DNA of 64,000 bases from Rhipicephalus microplus. Taxonomy: Eukaryota > Arthropoda > Arachnida > Ixodida > Ixodidae. A model generated the notes under the pieces. That model saw nothing but the letters and a program-made list of their open reading frames with translations. It was not told the DNA's origin and ran no database searches. The stretch is taken from the NCBI RefSeq assembly GCF_043290135.1, contig NC_134704.1:23912001-23976000 (forward strand), read 5' to 3'. Below, one piece after another: positions 1 to 11,257 of this stretch (positions within the stretch are counted from its first letter, which is position 1; each line of letters starts with the position of its first letter). A program made the translations under genes and the position numbers.

Positions 1-2323
1 AGCTACTAGTAGAATTCGCAGAACGAAATAATTTACGGATTTTGAATACCTTCTACCGAAAACGAGAAAACCGCAAGTGGACATGGAGGAGCCCTAATGG
101 CGAAAATAAGAACGAAATAGACTTTATAATGAGTGCACAGCCTGGAATCGTGCAGGATGTGGAAGTGATTGGCAAGGTACGATGCAGTGACCATAGAATG
201 GTACGGTCTCGAATTCGCCTAGACTTGAAGAAGGAACGACAGAACTTGATACGCAAGAAGCCAATCAATCAGCTAGCACTGAGAGGGAAAGTACAGGAAT
301 TCAGAGTGTCACTGCAGAACAGGTACTCGGCTCTCAGTGAGGAAACCAACCTTAGCGTAGATGCAATGAATGATAATCTGACGAGTATCATTATGGAGTG
401 TGCAGTGGAGGTTGGAGGCAGGGTAGTTAGACAGGACACTGGCAAGCTTTCACAGGAAACGAAGAACCTAATTAAGAAGCGTCAAATCATGAAAGTGTCA
501 AGTACAACGGACAAAATAGAACTGGCAGAGCTTTCGAAGTTGATTAATAGACGTAAAGTATGCGATGTAAGAAGGTACAACATGGAGAGAATTGAACACG
601 CTCTGAAAAACGGAGGAAGTGTCAAAGCATTGAAGAGGAAACTTGGGATAGGCAAAAGTCGGATGTATGCACTAAGGGACAAAGAAGGCAAAATAACTAC
701 CAATATGGATAGGATAGTTAAGATAGCGGAGGAGTTTTACAGGGATCTGTACAGTAGCCGAGACAACCATGACCTTAATACTATAAGAACTATCAGTAAC
801 CCAGATTACACCCCACCAGTAATGATAGAAGAAGTCAGAAAAGCTTTGGAGAGCATGCAAAGGGGCAAAGCTGCTGGTGAGGATCAGGTAACATCAGATC
901 TGCTGAAAGATGGAGGACAGATTGTGTTAGAAAAACTAGCCACCCTGTTTACGAGGTGTCTCCTGGCGGGAAGAGTACCAGAGTCTTGGAAGAACGCTAA
1001 CATCATCTTAATACATAAGAAAGGAGATGACAAGGACTTGAAGAATTACAGGCCGATCAGCTTGCTCTCTGTAGTATACAAGCTATTTACAAAGGTAATT
1101 GCTAACAGAGTAAAGAAAACATTAGAATTCAATCAACCAAAGGAACAAGCAGGATTTCGAACAGGCTACTCAACAATTGACCACATTCATACTATCAATC
1201 AGGTAATAGAGAAATGCTCAGAGTATAACCAACCACTATACATAGCCTTCATAGATTACGAGAAGGCGTTTGATTCAGTAGAAATATCAGCCGTCATGCA
1301 AACACTGCGGAATCAGGGCGTAGATGAAGTATATATAAACATTCTGGAAGAAATCTACAGGGGATCAACTGCTACCATAGTGCTTCATAGAGAAAGCAAC
1401 AGAATACCAATCAAGAAGGGTGTAAGGCAGGGGGACACAATTTCCCCAATGCTGTTTACCGCGTGCTTACAGAAGGTTTTCAGAAGCCTAGAATGGGAAC
1501 AGTTAGGGATAAGAGTCAATGGAGAATACCTTAGTAACCTGCGCTTCGCCGATGACATTGCATTGCTGAGTAACTCGGGGGAAGAATTGCAACTCATGAT
1601 TACGGAGTTAGACAAGGAGAGCAGAAAAGTGGGTCTTAAAATTAATCTGCAGAAAACGAAAGTAATGTACAACAACCTCGGCAAAGAGCAGCGCTTCGAG
1701 AGAGGTAATAGTGCACTTGAAGTTGTAAAAGACTATGTCTACTTAGGGCAGGTAATAACCGCAGAGCCGAACCACGAGATTGAAGTAACTAGAAGAATAA
1801 GAATGGGGTGGAGCACATTCGGCAAGCACTCTCAAATTATGACAGGTAGATTGCCACTATCCCTCAAGAGGAAGGTATATAACAGCTGTATCTTGCCGGT
1901 ACTTAGCTACGGAGCAGAAACCTGGAGACTTACAAAGACGGTTCAGCTTAAATTGAGGACGACGCAGCGAGCAATGGAAAGAAAAATGGTAGGTGTAACC
2001 TTAAGAGACAAGAAGAGAGCAGAGTGGATTAGGGAACAAACGGGGGTTAAGGATATCATAGCTGAAATCAAGAAGAAGAAATGGACATGGGCAGGGCATC
2101 TAGCTCGTAGACAGGATAACCGCTGGTCATTAAGGGTAACTGACTGGATTCCCAGAGAAGGGAAGCGGGTTAGGGGGAGACAGAAGGTTAGGTGGGCAGA
2201 TGAGATTAAGAAGTTTGCGGGTATAAATTGGAAGCAGCAAGCACAGGACCGCGTTAACTGGCGGAACATGGGAGAGGCCTTTGTCCTGCAGTGGACGTAG
2301 TCAGGCTGATGATGATGATGGTG
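1..2323 (+). mobile_element. RTE-type LINE, 5' end cut by window edge
   Basis: This is the 3' portion of a non-LTR retrotransposon. The open frame runs from the window edge into the endonuclease C-terminus, a reverse transcriptase and a C-terminal domain. It ends at a TAG at 2298-2300, after which only about 20 bases (TCAGGCTG then GATGATGATGATG) remain before unrelated DNA. A very short 3' UTR ending in a trinucleotide repeat is characteristic of the RTE clade. The other copies near 6290 (minus) and 11258 (plus) end with the same TCAGGCTGAT plus GAT-like tail, which supports this boundary. No target-site duplication can be tested because the 5' end lies outside the window. The absence of stops over 2.3 kb suggests a young insertion. 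Confidence 0.9.
3..2300 (+). CDS. RTE LINE endonuclease/reverse transcriptase, partial N-terminus
   Basis: The protein makes a nick in target DNA and reverse-transcribes the element RNA from it (target-primed reverse transcription, in the nucleus). The frame is open from base 3, so the first in-window methionine is not the real start. Visible in order are the end of an apurinic-like endonuclease (EIDFIM, then SDHRMV, the terminal SDH motif) at about 114-200, a linker, and the reverse transcriptase. The latter shows NYRPISLLS near 1045, FIDYEKAFDSV near 1250, GVRQGDTISPMLF near 1420 and the catalytic FADD near 1548. After it come the SYGAETWRLTK segment and the GHLARRQDNRW and RGRQKVRWADEIKKF segments, the usual C-terminal signature of RTE proteins. 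About 766 codons are visible; family members are usually somewhat longer, so roughly the N-terminal endonuclease half is missing. All catalytic motifs seen are intact. Codon use shows no decay. Confidence 0.92.
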   Translation, partial: LLVEFAERNNLRILNTFYRKRENRKWTWRSPNGENKNEIDFIMSAQPGIVQDVEVIGKVRCSDHRMVRSRIRLDLKKERQNLIRKKPINQLALRGKVQEFRVSLQNRYSALSEETNLSVDAMNDNLTSIIMECAVEVGGRVVRQDTGKLSQETKNLIKKRQIMKVSSTTDKIELAELSKLINRRKVCDVRRYNMERIEHALKNGGSVKALKRKLGIGKSRMYALRDKEGKITTNMDRIVKIAEEFYRDLYSSRDNHDLNTIRTISNPDYTPPVMIEEVRKALESMQRGKAAGEDQVTSDLLKDGGQIVLEKLATLFTRCLLAGRVPESWKNANIILIHKKGDDKDLKNYRPISLLSVVYKLFTKVIANRVKKTLEFNQPKEQAGFRTGYSTIDHIHTINQVIEKCSEYNQPLYIAFIDYEKAFDSVEISAVMQTLRNQGVDEVYINILEEIYRGSTATIVLHRESNRIPIKKGVRQGDTISPMLFTACLQKVFRSLEWEQLGIRVNGEYLSNLRFADDIALLSNSGEELQLMITELDKESRKVGLKINLQKTKVMYNNLGKEQRFERGNSALEVVKDYVYLGQVITAEPNHEIEVTRRIRMGWSTFGKHSQIMTGRLPLSLKRKVYNSCILPVLSYGAETWRLTKTVQLKLRTTQRAMERKMVGVTLRDKKRAEWIREQTGVKDIIAEIKKKKWTWAGHLARRQDNRWSLRVTDWIPREGKRVRGRQKVRWADEIKKFAGINWKQQAQDRVNWRNMGEAFVLQWT

Positions 2324-3461
2324 AGTATTGGAACACAGCGATAGTGTGTTGTCTGGAAGGTGCTTGTTCTTCATGGTCATCGTCTGCGGTAGCTACGGCA
2401 CACACCAACACCGCCAACGGACAAGCCTCGACATTTAAGAGCCTCTTCATCCCTAAAATTGTTTTCTCTGCTCTGGCATTGCCCCTTGTTCCGAGGCAAG
2501 GACGAAGAGAAGTGGTTACACGCTATGAAAATCCCAAATGTCGGGGCTCAACTGTGGGCCTTCTAGACGACCCACGGCGCGGTGGTCGGGCTTGATCTGA
2601 TTGTCCCAACGCGGAAGCGGCTTGCTCTGCGTGGAGTTGGGCTCCTCAGAACTAGCAACAATGTTTCGCATCCATCGGTCCGTTCACTTCGCTCTACTTA
2701 ACCGGTTTCTGGCATTTAACCTCATACGCCAGTGTTGCATTAATTTAAACAAAAACAAGCCTCTGCATTAAATATTAGTACACCGGTGCATAGCTTCAAA
2801 TCAAGCTTAATAATTTTGCAGGGCTAGAGTGCGTTATTCAACTCAAATCCTATGCTATTGGCCATTCTGTTCACTCGTTTAAAAAATGATTGCGTGCTTT
2901 CAGTGTACCCATATGTTTTTAGAAATATTCAATATTGATGGTGCTCCCATCACGGTTTACTAATCAATTTTTATTAGAGTACCGGCACACGAAGAGTTTA
3001 CAAGAATTCGTAAAACACAAGTTAATCTCTTTCCAAATGCTCTTTTTCTTTTTTTTCTTTCGTATTTTTGTCTATTTTCACAAGCTACGTACTGCAAACG
3101 TTCACATTTACAGGACTGTTCCGTAAAAGAAAAAAGATATTCTCATTTTCTCGCCGTGTTCTTTATAGCAACGACGGCGACGAATTGCAAAAAAGATGAT
3201 GGAAGACTTGGAACGCTCCCATATTTTCACTTTGTAAAGAAATTTTTCTTTAACAACTTCCTTTACTGCAGTGGTGTACACTGTAAGAAAGGCCGCACCG
3301 GCAAATACTCGATTTAGGAGGCCTCAAGGGAGCTTGAACAAGTCCTCGAATATTGTTCTTTTGTTGGGCCACTTTTCATGAGGAAAAAAAAAACTTCAGG
3401 AATCCGTGCCTTACAGGGAATATGGTGCAAGTGAAGCTTGGGCTGTGCAGGCCTGCCGTTA
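2324..3461. other. Anonymous AT-rich stretch, nothing recognised
   Basis: No convincing coding region or repeat boundary is visible. Short poly-T tracts occur near 3046-3060. Short open frames here have no recognisable motif. Confidence 0.6.
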
Positions 3462-3807
<346 letters not shown>

Positions 3808-4657
3808 CGACCGGGCTGCAGAAACGAGGTGCCTTTCTCCTCTTCTAACCACTACCACCACCACCATCATCACTGGAACCTGACCCACGTTCTTTGCAGC
3901 GTGACACTTCGTTTTCTACAGGCAAGAATGAAGGCCATGCGTTCATACTGAAGCAATCATCGAATGCGGCAGTGCGAGTAGACAAGTTGCATCAATAAAC
4001 AGATCTGGTCACCAGATCAGAAGCACCTGATCACCGTTGATAGACAGGGCTCCAGTTATTAGGAAATGGCACGTACAATGCGCACGTGCTCGAAGCACCT
4101 TAGAGTGCCGCATATGTGTACGCTGGTCGGCGTGGATTTTTACTTACGACGTTGCGGAAATATGCGACCTATAACAAGCCCTGTTTGGATAAGGATAAAA
4201 AAAATAACCTCCCATATTTTGAGTTTGTAAAGAAGTTTTTCTTGCACAATGTTTAATAGTGCAGTGAACCCCGCTTTACAGGTGATTGTGTCTGCAATGA
4301 TTCAACTCGGTGGGGAGGGGGGGTCATAAAGAACTCGCAGAAGCGCTTGAAAAGTGTTCATTGATCTAGTCATCTCTGGTGTGAACGAAAAACACAAATT
4401 TATGAAATGTGTTTAGGGAGAGTTGGATGCCAAGGTATGGCTCGGGAAAAGAAACTGTTGTGACATGCTTTTGTACGTGACGAAAGAATCGGCCACCAGG
4501 TTCCCTCAGTTCCCGCAAGATGTGACTCAGTTCCCTAAAGATGGGGTTGAGGGGTTTATTACGACGTCTTGTGTAGCTTTTGCGATTGCAACAAGATGAC
4601 AGAATGCATTATCATATACTGTATTCAACAAGACGGGATGGACTCCTCATGTCACTT
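3808..4657. other. Anonymous stretch, nothing recognised
   Basis: No coding region or repeat family is recognised. There is a short G run near 4310-4322. Confidence 0.5.
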
Positions 4658-4668
4658 CAGATTGACGG

Positions 4669-4700
<32 letters not shown>

Positions 4701-4805
4701 ATGTGGGGTTTAACGTCCCAAAACCACCATATGATTATGAGAGACGCCGTAGTGGAGGGCTCCGGAAATTTTGACCACCTGGGGTTCTTTAACAGATTGA
4801 CGGTG
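4658..4805 (-). mobile_element. 5'-truncated Ruka-like SINE with perfect 13-bp target-site duplication
   Basis: The element proper is 4671-4792 on the minus strand. It shows the 3' half of the SINE body (conserved ACCACCATATGATTATGAGA in plus orientation) and a GATT-repeat tail at the low-coordinate end. The tRNA-like head with its Pol III boxes is missing. The 13-base string CAGATTGACGGTG lies immediately on both sides (4658-4670 and 4793-4805), an exact target-site duplication that fixes both ends. Intact duplication and low apparent body divergence point to a recent LINE-mobilised insertion. Assignment to the tick Ruka family is from memory of that SINE. Confidence 0.92.
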
Positions 4806-6285
4806 GGAACAGGCGTAAACTGAAGGAAAACACTGGGATTATATTATTGACCACTTGTACTGTTGTGTTTAAGAGACACTGCTGCACTATGTGGAGGCAA
4901 CCAAGATTTGTGATCATCAGAAGACACGATGAACGCTGTTATAAGTGCACGTATATCACCTGTCCTTTTATTATTTTGAATTGGATTGAATGAATTCAAT
5001 GTATATTTAAGTGGAGTTAATGAAGGATGACGAGAGTAAAATCTGGGTTAAATAGACTTAGCCAGCTATTCCTAATTTCGAAAAAAGGCAAAAAAAGTAA
5101 AATGTAATAAAAAATCAAAAGCATGAGTTACTGAATATGACATACATTAATCTTTGCGATGGCAACCGCTATATTGCATAGTATAAACGTTAGCAGGAAT
5201 GCGATGGAAATTAAGGGAACATAGAAGCGAAAAAAACATAACACACGTAAAATCAGGTCAAGTCGATTCAAGTGGGCAAATAACACATAATAAATAACCG
5301 GTATACGTGGTATAAAACGTTGATATGACGTCTTTTGAGGCCATAATTTTTTATGTTCCACCGAAAGCTAATAACATAGTTTAATGTCTTATAAATGACA
5401 CTGTGTGACATTTGGTGATTACGCCTACACAATCTTCTCTTTCACAGCGTAAGCTCCTTTCACCTCACTCGCACCTCTTCTGCTCTTTCTTAAAATATAC
5501 TCTCGTAATGGCGAACTCTTGGAGTACAACTTACGCTGGCAAAATATCTCGTGCCAACGTTTCTTATTAGTTGCCGACCGGAAGAAATGAGTTATGTGTA
5601 GCGGCTTCAACGTCATTACTAATTTCATTAATTCTCATTTTTCTCTTGCCTGTCTTCCCTGACGAAGCTTCTGAGCAGCTAGCGAAATCATTAGGCACTT
5701 CAAATGATCCACCTTCATGCTTTGACTGAGTCAGCATTTATGAAAAATCAACTTATGGAACACTGTTCAATTTTTCACTTAGCATCGCTTAGCAATGTGC
5801 TGCGTTCCCACTTTCATATACCGACTTACAAGATTTGAACGAACGTGCTTGTTGAAAGAAGCAAAGAAAGTTATTCTAAACATTACAAGCAATGTAAGTA
5901 TGTCAATAGGAGATAGTTTGCAGATGAAGAGATTTTAAAAATATTGAATTATACGGAGTAATTTTAAATCACAAACTGCTGTGCACGAACATGGGCCTGA
6001 TTGAATTACGATTTTAGGTAGAGGCGGCTATGCGTACGAGAAAATTAGCATATTTTAGGCTGTTAGCCTGCGCGGTCTCTAGGAAGCCCTTATACACATT
6101 TTCACTGAAGGCTCCCTGGCAGCCACTACAGTTCGCTCTCGGCTGTTGTTAACCTAAGTGATACACCAAAAATGGACTGCCGAAATGGTGACGTCAGCTT
6201 TTGTGCTTACGTGCAACAGCTCAGAAAGGAGGGGATCCTTTTCTCCGTTAAAAACGTCTATAGGAAGTAATAGTAATGCCCGACA
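4806..6285. other. Anonymous AT-rich stretch, nothing recognised
   Basis: Small open frames on both strands carry no recognisable motif. No repeat family is identified. Confidence 0.5.
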
Positions 6286-6289
6286 AACT

Positions 6290-6380
6290 TATCATCATCG
6301 TCGTCATCAGCCTAACTTTCACTCCCAGCAGGGCGAAGATCTTTTTCGTGTTCCGCCAATCAATCTGGTCCTGTGCTTTC
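6290..6380 (-). mobile_element. RTE LINE 3'-end fragment
   Basis: Read on the minus strand this short piece aligns with the last codons and tail of the RTE element at 1-2323. It has a counterpart of the GGCGGAACATGGGAGAGG segment, then the CAGGCTGATGA-type junction and a degenerate GAT repeat at the low-coordinate end. It is extremely 5'-truncated (about 90 bp) and noticeably diverged, so it represents an older or different subfamily. No coding potential remains. Confidence 0.7.
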
Positions 6381-6385
6381 GATAC

Positions 6386-6985
6386 ACTAGACGCCAAGCT
6401 GGACGGTATTAGCTATGAAACAATAAAACTGAACGGCAAGTGATTCGATGAAAAGAGGATTAAAAAAAGCGTGCTGAAGCTTCATGTAAGGAAGCGTAAG
6501 TCTCCTGAATGCGCACAACAATATAAATTTGAGCATTAAAGTGGTAGCCAATCGTCGTATCAGTGCGTCAGTGAAAACGTAATGCCAAGGTCTGCGCATG
6601 CGCGATGTCTCTAGCAACACCATCTCGCGCACCACTGGATCTAGATGGGTGTTGCCTTTGAAAATATTAAAGTTGGGTACGCGGTCTAGCATTTAAAAAG
6701 TGTGTGTTTGTGTGTTGGGGGGGGGTGTTGCTGTGTGAATGTGGTATCGAACACAGTGCGCGCATGTGTTCGCGGTGTAGCACACGCATGAGCGCGCTAA
6801 AGGCCATCGGCGCCTTTTAAAGGGAAACAATTAACTGATTCACTAGTCGCTGTATGTGACCATCTGATCCCCCCCCCCCCCTCAATAACACTTGCAGTGG
6901 CAAAAGTCGGAAAGCGGTGCACTTCATTCGCCTGTACAGTTGAATGAGGCAGGCAAAGTTTATTGAGGCACCAAGCAATCACTTA
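6386..6985. other. Anonymous stretch with short G and C homopolymers
   Basis: A GGGGGG run near 6717-6726 and a C run near 6870-6881 are the only notable features. A 101-codon minus-strand frame at 6387-6692 has no motif and is probably chance. Confidence 0.45.
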
Positions 6986-6988
6986 TAT

Positions 6989-7226
6989 CGATTATTATTC
7001 GGGCTTAATGCCTGGAATCCACCATATGATTGTGAGAGAGGCTGTGATAAGGGGGCTCCGGAAATTTCGGCCACCTGTCTTTTTTTGAAGGTGCACCCAA
7101 ATCTAAGCACACGGACCACGGGCACGTTCGTCTTCATTGTAAATGCGGCCGCCTCGGCCGGGATTCGATCCCGCGACCTTTGGGTCAGCAGCAGAGTGCC
7201 TTAGCCACTAGACCACCGTGACGGGC
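6989..7226 (-). mobile_element. Ruka-like tRNA-derived SINE, near full length
   Basis: On the minus strand the head reads TGGTCTAGTGGCTAAGG (Pol III A box) followed by GGGATCGAATCC (B box), the tRNA-like promoter. The body then contains the conserved TTTGGGTGCACCTTC segment and ATGGTGGATTCC, and the 3' end lies near 6989 in AT-rich sequence where the GATT tail has decayed. Both promoter boxes are intact, although the body is diverged from the copy at 21821. The 5' end is near 7226. No clear target-site duplication is visible. Confidence 0.85.
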
Positions 7227-7795
7227 AAGCCCCAAACCACTAAGCACGATTGAAGAACCCTAAGACTACTTTGAATAAATTAGAGTAAATAATAAAAGCA
7301 AAACATGGAAATCTCATGGCAGCTTCACCAAAGCGTACTATTCTGTAGTAATGATTAAATTTACTTAGTAATTAAAAGCATTTTATTGTTACAAACAGCG
7401 CTGGGCTACTCAATAATATGACTCCGTGATATGACTAAAGATGCCAAATTAAGACTAAAGAAGCGTTCATTAAGATATAATATTAGTAAATGTGAATTAA
7501 AACTTCCTAATTGTTAATTAAGGTGGCGTAACAAGGATTGCGTGTGAATGTCGAGATTCCACTGTAGAAAGTGCGAGCACACTGCAGCCTACAGGTACGA
7601 TCTCTCCTGGATGCGTCGTCGCAATGATAAGAGGAACAAACAGCATGGTTTTTAACGCAAAGCAACGTTTATTTATATACACTAGGCAGCGATGCTCGCT
7701 CACTATGTATGGCGCGCACGCGCAGATGATTATTTTTCTGCGCGTGGGCTTCGCCGCTGAGTGGACACTGGTAGGGTCCTCCTAATTATTTTTTG
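7227..7795. other. Anonymous stretch with a GC hairpin
   Basis: A 10-bp stem (CACGCGCAGA pairing with TCTGCGCGTG) lies near 7712-7747 around an AT-rich loop. Nothing else is recognised. Confidence 0.4.
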
Positions 7796-7799
7796 GGTT

Positions 7800-8012
7800 C
7801 CTGTACATCATGACATGGTGAGGAGAAGGAATAAACGTTTATTTTTCGAAACAGTGTAGCGGTGTAAGTTCCGCGTTCACCTTAGGTGGGAGGTCTCATC
7901 ATTCCAGAAACCCTGTGGCCTTCGCTGCCTCCTTGGCCCTGGCGACGAGACGTCGTTGTTGGTCCAGGTCCTCCAAGGAGAGCTTGGCTTCCCACGTTTC
8001 GAGAAGGTGTTC
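7800..8012 (-). mobile_element. 5'-truncated RNase H-type LINE, C-terminal tail and 3' UTR
   Basis: Read on the minus strand, the frame LETWEAKLSLEDLDQQRR continues to VARAKEAAKATGFLE and ends at a TGA near 7896-7898. This acidic/basic C-terminal tail is what I recall from tick I/R1-type LINE proteins, directly after the RNase H and zinc-binding regions. About 80 bases of 3' UTR follow and contain AATAAA near the low-coordinate end. Everything upstream of about 8012 is missing, consistent with 5' truncation on insertion. The family call is from memory and less certain than for the other LINEs here. Confidence 0.5.
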
Positions 8013-9645
8013 GTTTTTTTTTTTAACAGCGTCGCAGGTGTTTGGCGGAGGCGATGGTGACGCATTCATGCAAACAACGTCGCTTGTAGCTACGAACAAA
8101 TAGAGACGGTGAGCTTAATGAAATAAGTCCTGGGAATAGCTGGGTAGCACGGGGTCTCCAGCTGCATTTTCTGAGGGCCAAAGTAATGACAATGCATCGC
8201 GATCAGCATCATGCGCCGAATTCTCGCTAACATGTGGCAGGGTTAGATTAAAGTACTGGCTTAAGACTTTTTTAGGGGCATGGTAATTAATCTTCAACAT
8301 TGGCCGCTTCAACAACTTTCAACGGCAAACTTCAACGCTGGCTGACACAATCGTTAGATGTTGCGCTTGCATGGCTATTCCGTTAGTGTGTTACTCTATC
8401 GAGCAGTTTTGTAGACTTGACTGAGAAAAGGTCACTAAATACCTCACCCGTTACAATAACGAAAAAAGCAACGCTTCGGGGCTACCGTTAGAAAAAAAAA
8501 AGTAACGCATGTTACTTGGGTAGTTACTTCATTGAGAGAAATTTAAATAATTACGTATTAGATATAAGAGCACCCAGAAATGATACTATTAAGATCCTAC
8601 TTATATCTGACAGAAAAGTTCTAGCCCAAACCAGAATTTTGTCTGAATTATTCTTACAAGAAGAACGCTCTGCACAAATGTGTCGGACCTCAGCAATATT
8701 ATAGTGGCCCACGAAGACATTACACACAAAATGAGATATCGTCATCAAAGGTTTCCACGAAGGAAATGTCACTTGGCACTCAAAACTTTTGAAGTAACTT
8801 TGATAGTGTTATTCTACTTACACTTCTACTTACAAGACACATACTGACATTTTGTAGTCTTGAAGAAATGCTTAAACTGCTTTGTTCTGAAGAGAGATTG
8901 TATGCACACATATTAAACGTTTCTTTTTTTTGCCAGAATGATGGCTGCTAAAATTGAGGGTAATTATGCGACTGTACCCAAGGTCGATATAGCTAGCTCG
9001 AAAATTAATGACAGAAACGTACATCGGCAGTTGCCTACAAAAGAAAGCAAACTTCGCTAAGAAAAGAAAATAATAATAACCTCCTGAATATTGCAGGAAC
9101 AACTTTTTCATCACTGCAGCCTGATGTAGAATTAAAGCACCAGCTGAATTTTAAAGCTGTCACAGGACAACTCTTCTCGATTCCTAATGAATACGTCCCC
9201 AGCGACGCGAAGTAGAAGTTTGGACGTATTGGCTTGGCGAGTGGCAATAGAGGGCCGCTTGGACCAAATGAATGTTGGGGAAAGCTCTGGCAAAGTAGCG
9301 CCTATGAGGCTTGGGAGGTTTCTGTGGCACTCCCGCGATAATCGTGATAAAAACTAGAGAGTGACGCGACAACTCCTGACAACACGAAACAAGAACGTAA
9401 TCGCGTTACCAGTTGAAGTTCCGGAGGGGTAGCAACTACGTTAATAGACGTAACATGCTACTTGTAACGCGTTACAGTCAACACTGCCATCAAGGCACAA
9501 CTTGACCATCATCATTGTCATCCTGTTTCGTGTTAAGCCGGTATTATGGTTTATGTTATGAATAATTATGGCGTAGGGCACACTTCGTAACTGTAGTAGT
9601 GGTATGCGTTCTATAATACTTCTAAACGGCCACTGTTTCGCGCAC
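8013..9645. other. Anonymous stretch bounded by GTAACGC palindromic motifs
   Basis: Near 8450-8530 and 9405-9475 there are GTAACGC/GCGTTAC-rich segments in roughly opposite orientation, but I could not define terminal inverted repeats or a target duplication. No protein-coding motif is seen between them. Confidence 0.35.
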
Positions 9646-9649
9646 AGTC

Positions 9650-10165
9650 ATTAGTTTATTTATTTATTTATTTATTTATTTGTTTGCATACACAGATACA
9701 CAAGGACACAGAGGAAAGAGGGAGAGAGCAAGCTGACAACTGCCACCTGGAGGGGCACAACGCCTGCCCACTTTTTCGGGAGGAGGGAAGAAACAAAGGA
9801 AACAAAAATTAGAGGAAAGAAGATGAGGAATGAAAAAAGAAATGGCGAAGACTTCGAGTATGAGTAAAAAACATGAATAAAAATAATAAATATAAATAAA
9901 TAAATATAACAAAAACCGTCTATGAACGGGTGGCCAGGTCCGTTCGGTTCATAAATGTAAGGAGAGCTCGGTGGGCCTGGTCGCGTCGGGAAACGCAACC
10001 GCTCGCAAAGAGGTAGTCGTCTAGTGTCGCGCACTTTGGTCCTAGGAGTTTATATTCCTTAATCAGCAAAAACCGCTGCGTAGCAAACGTGGGACAGTTC
10101 ACTACGAGATGTTTAAGTGTTTCGCAGGAGCCACAAGCTGTGCACAACGGACTGTCCACAGCATA
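9650..10165 (-). mobile_element. 5'-truncated RNase H-type LINE fragment with TAAA tail
   Basis: The minus strand carries the last part of a LINE ORF2 (9920-10159), followed by about 240 bases of purine-rich 3' UTR and a TAAA-repeat tail at 9653-9680 (plus strand TTTA). The element breaks off at about 10165. TAAA tails occur on many I-group LINEs. No target-site duplication was found. Confidence 0.75.
9920..10159 (-). pseudogene. LINE ORF2 C-terminal zinc-binding fragment
   Basis: The 79-codon frame contains CTACGSCETLKHLVVNCPTF, a Cys-rich motif of the form CxxCGxxETxxHxxxxCP that closes the ORF2 proteins of RNase H-bearing LINEs. Downstream of it the residues RRDQAHRALLTFMNRTDL match the usual C-terminal helix. 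The catalytic domains are absent because of 5' truncation, so this cannot encode an active protein. Compare the equivalent motif in the full element at 14630-18295 (CERCQVRETIAHIFCDC). Confidence 0.8.
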
Positions 10166-11257
10166 GTTGAAGCATGCACCAAGAACCGAGGCGAAGCTAC
10201 TAAAAGCGAAGACGATGTGAACGGGGCCCGATTACAGGCCTCCAGTCGATTCGCCTCCAACTGATTATGCTATGGCGTGTTACGGTGGGAAGCGAAGCGT
10301 TCTCAAAGTTTAAAAAAAGTTTTCTGGTCTTGCGTATGCGTTTACACGCTTTACTTCTACAATTATTCCCAGCCAACTATCTAAACATTTCGCCGCTCTG
10401 CGTTTTGTCACGAATCTTGCCACAAAATCGTCCTAACTTTTCTCTGCCCATGCGCGCCCGTCGCGCCATCCGTGAGATGGCTCTCACTCTACCTTGTGAG
10501 CTCTGCGACGCCGCCCTGGTGGTGGCGTCGCGATCGCGGGTGTATTGATCCTTTCGGATAGTGGTTTTCTAGAACAAGGCCAGATGGCAGTGTGATACCA
10601 CGAAAATAGCATCCATACATTCAAACAGGAAAGGGAATGCGATCATTTGAAAAAAAAAATCAAATAACAAACGATGAAATCGCTGATGATGTTGATTAGC
10701 GAGTAGTGTTTAATATTCATACTACCAGTTTTCGTTGAAATCTACTGAGAAAGAGTCACGTTGAATACTGTAGTCCCTTCTGTATTTCAATATGTTATTT
10801 CTAAAGTTCTAGCTGCCTCTGTGTACATCAGTTTACGTAATTGTGGTATTTTTTGTAAGTTAAAAGTGATTGTAATGTAACTTTCATGCAGCTCGTAAAA
10901 GTGTCTAGCAGCGGAGCTGTTACCTCGCCCAGTTATGACGTCACTGCGTGTTTGCGGATGACCATCTGCCACAGCGGCGGCTAGCTTAGCAACGACGCAC
11001 CGAGGCTCATTTAGCTTACTGCAACTTGAAGGGGTGGAATAGGGAAGTGAGGTTGAGGATAAAGGAAAGGAGTAGGGAAGAGTGTAGAGCACTGCATAGC
11101 CTCGGTCAGTATAGAGTTAAGCAAGGGGAAGAAAAAGAGAAGTGTGGGTGAGGAAGACTGATGATTGGGCAAGGAGCAGGGAAATGAAGAGGAAAAGGAG
11201 TGGGTGAGAGGGTAAACTATAGAGTAGCCATTTACACCATGATATAGGAAGGACAGG
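10166..11257. other. Anonymous stretch, purine-rich in its second half
   Basis: From about 11030 to 11250 the plus strand is strongly purine-rich (GGGAAG/GAGG-type) and resembles the strand bias of the LINE 3' UTRs in this window. Similar purine-rich sequence resumes after the RTE insertion (11860-12030), with the shared string GAGAGGGTAA on both sides. No coding region is recognised. Confidence 0.4.

Noticed and set aside
8450..9475. Possible DNA transposon bounded by GTAACGC/GCGTTAC-rich ends
   Set aside because: The two ends do not align as terminal inverted repeats, and no target duplication or transposase was found.
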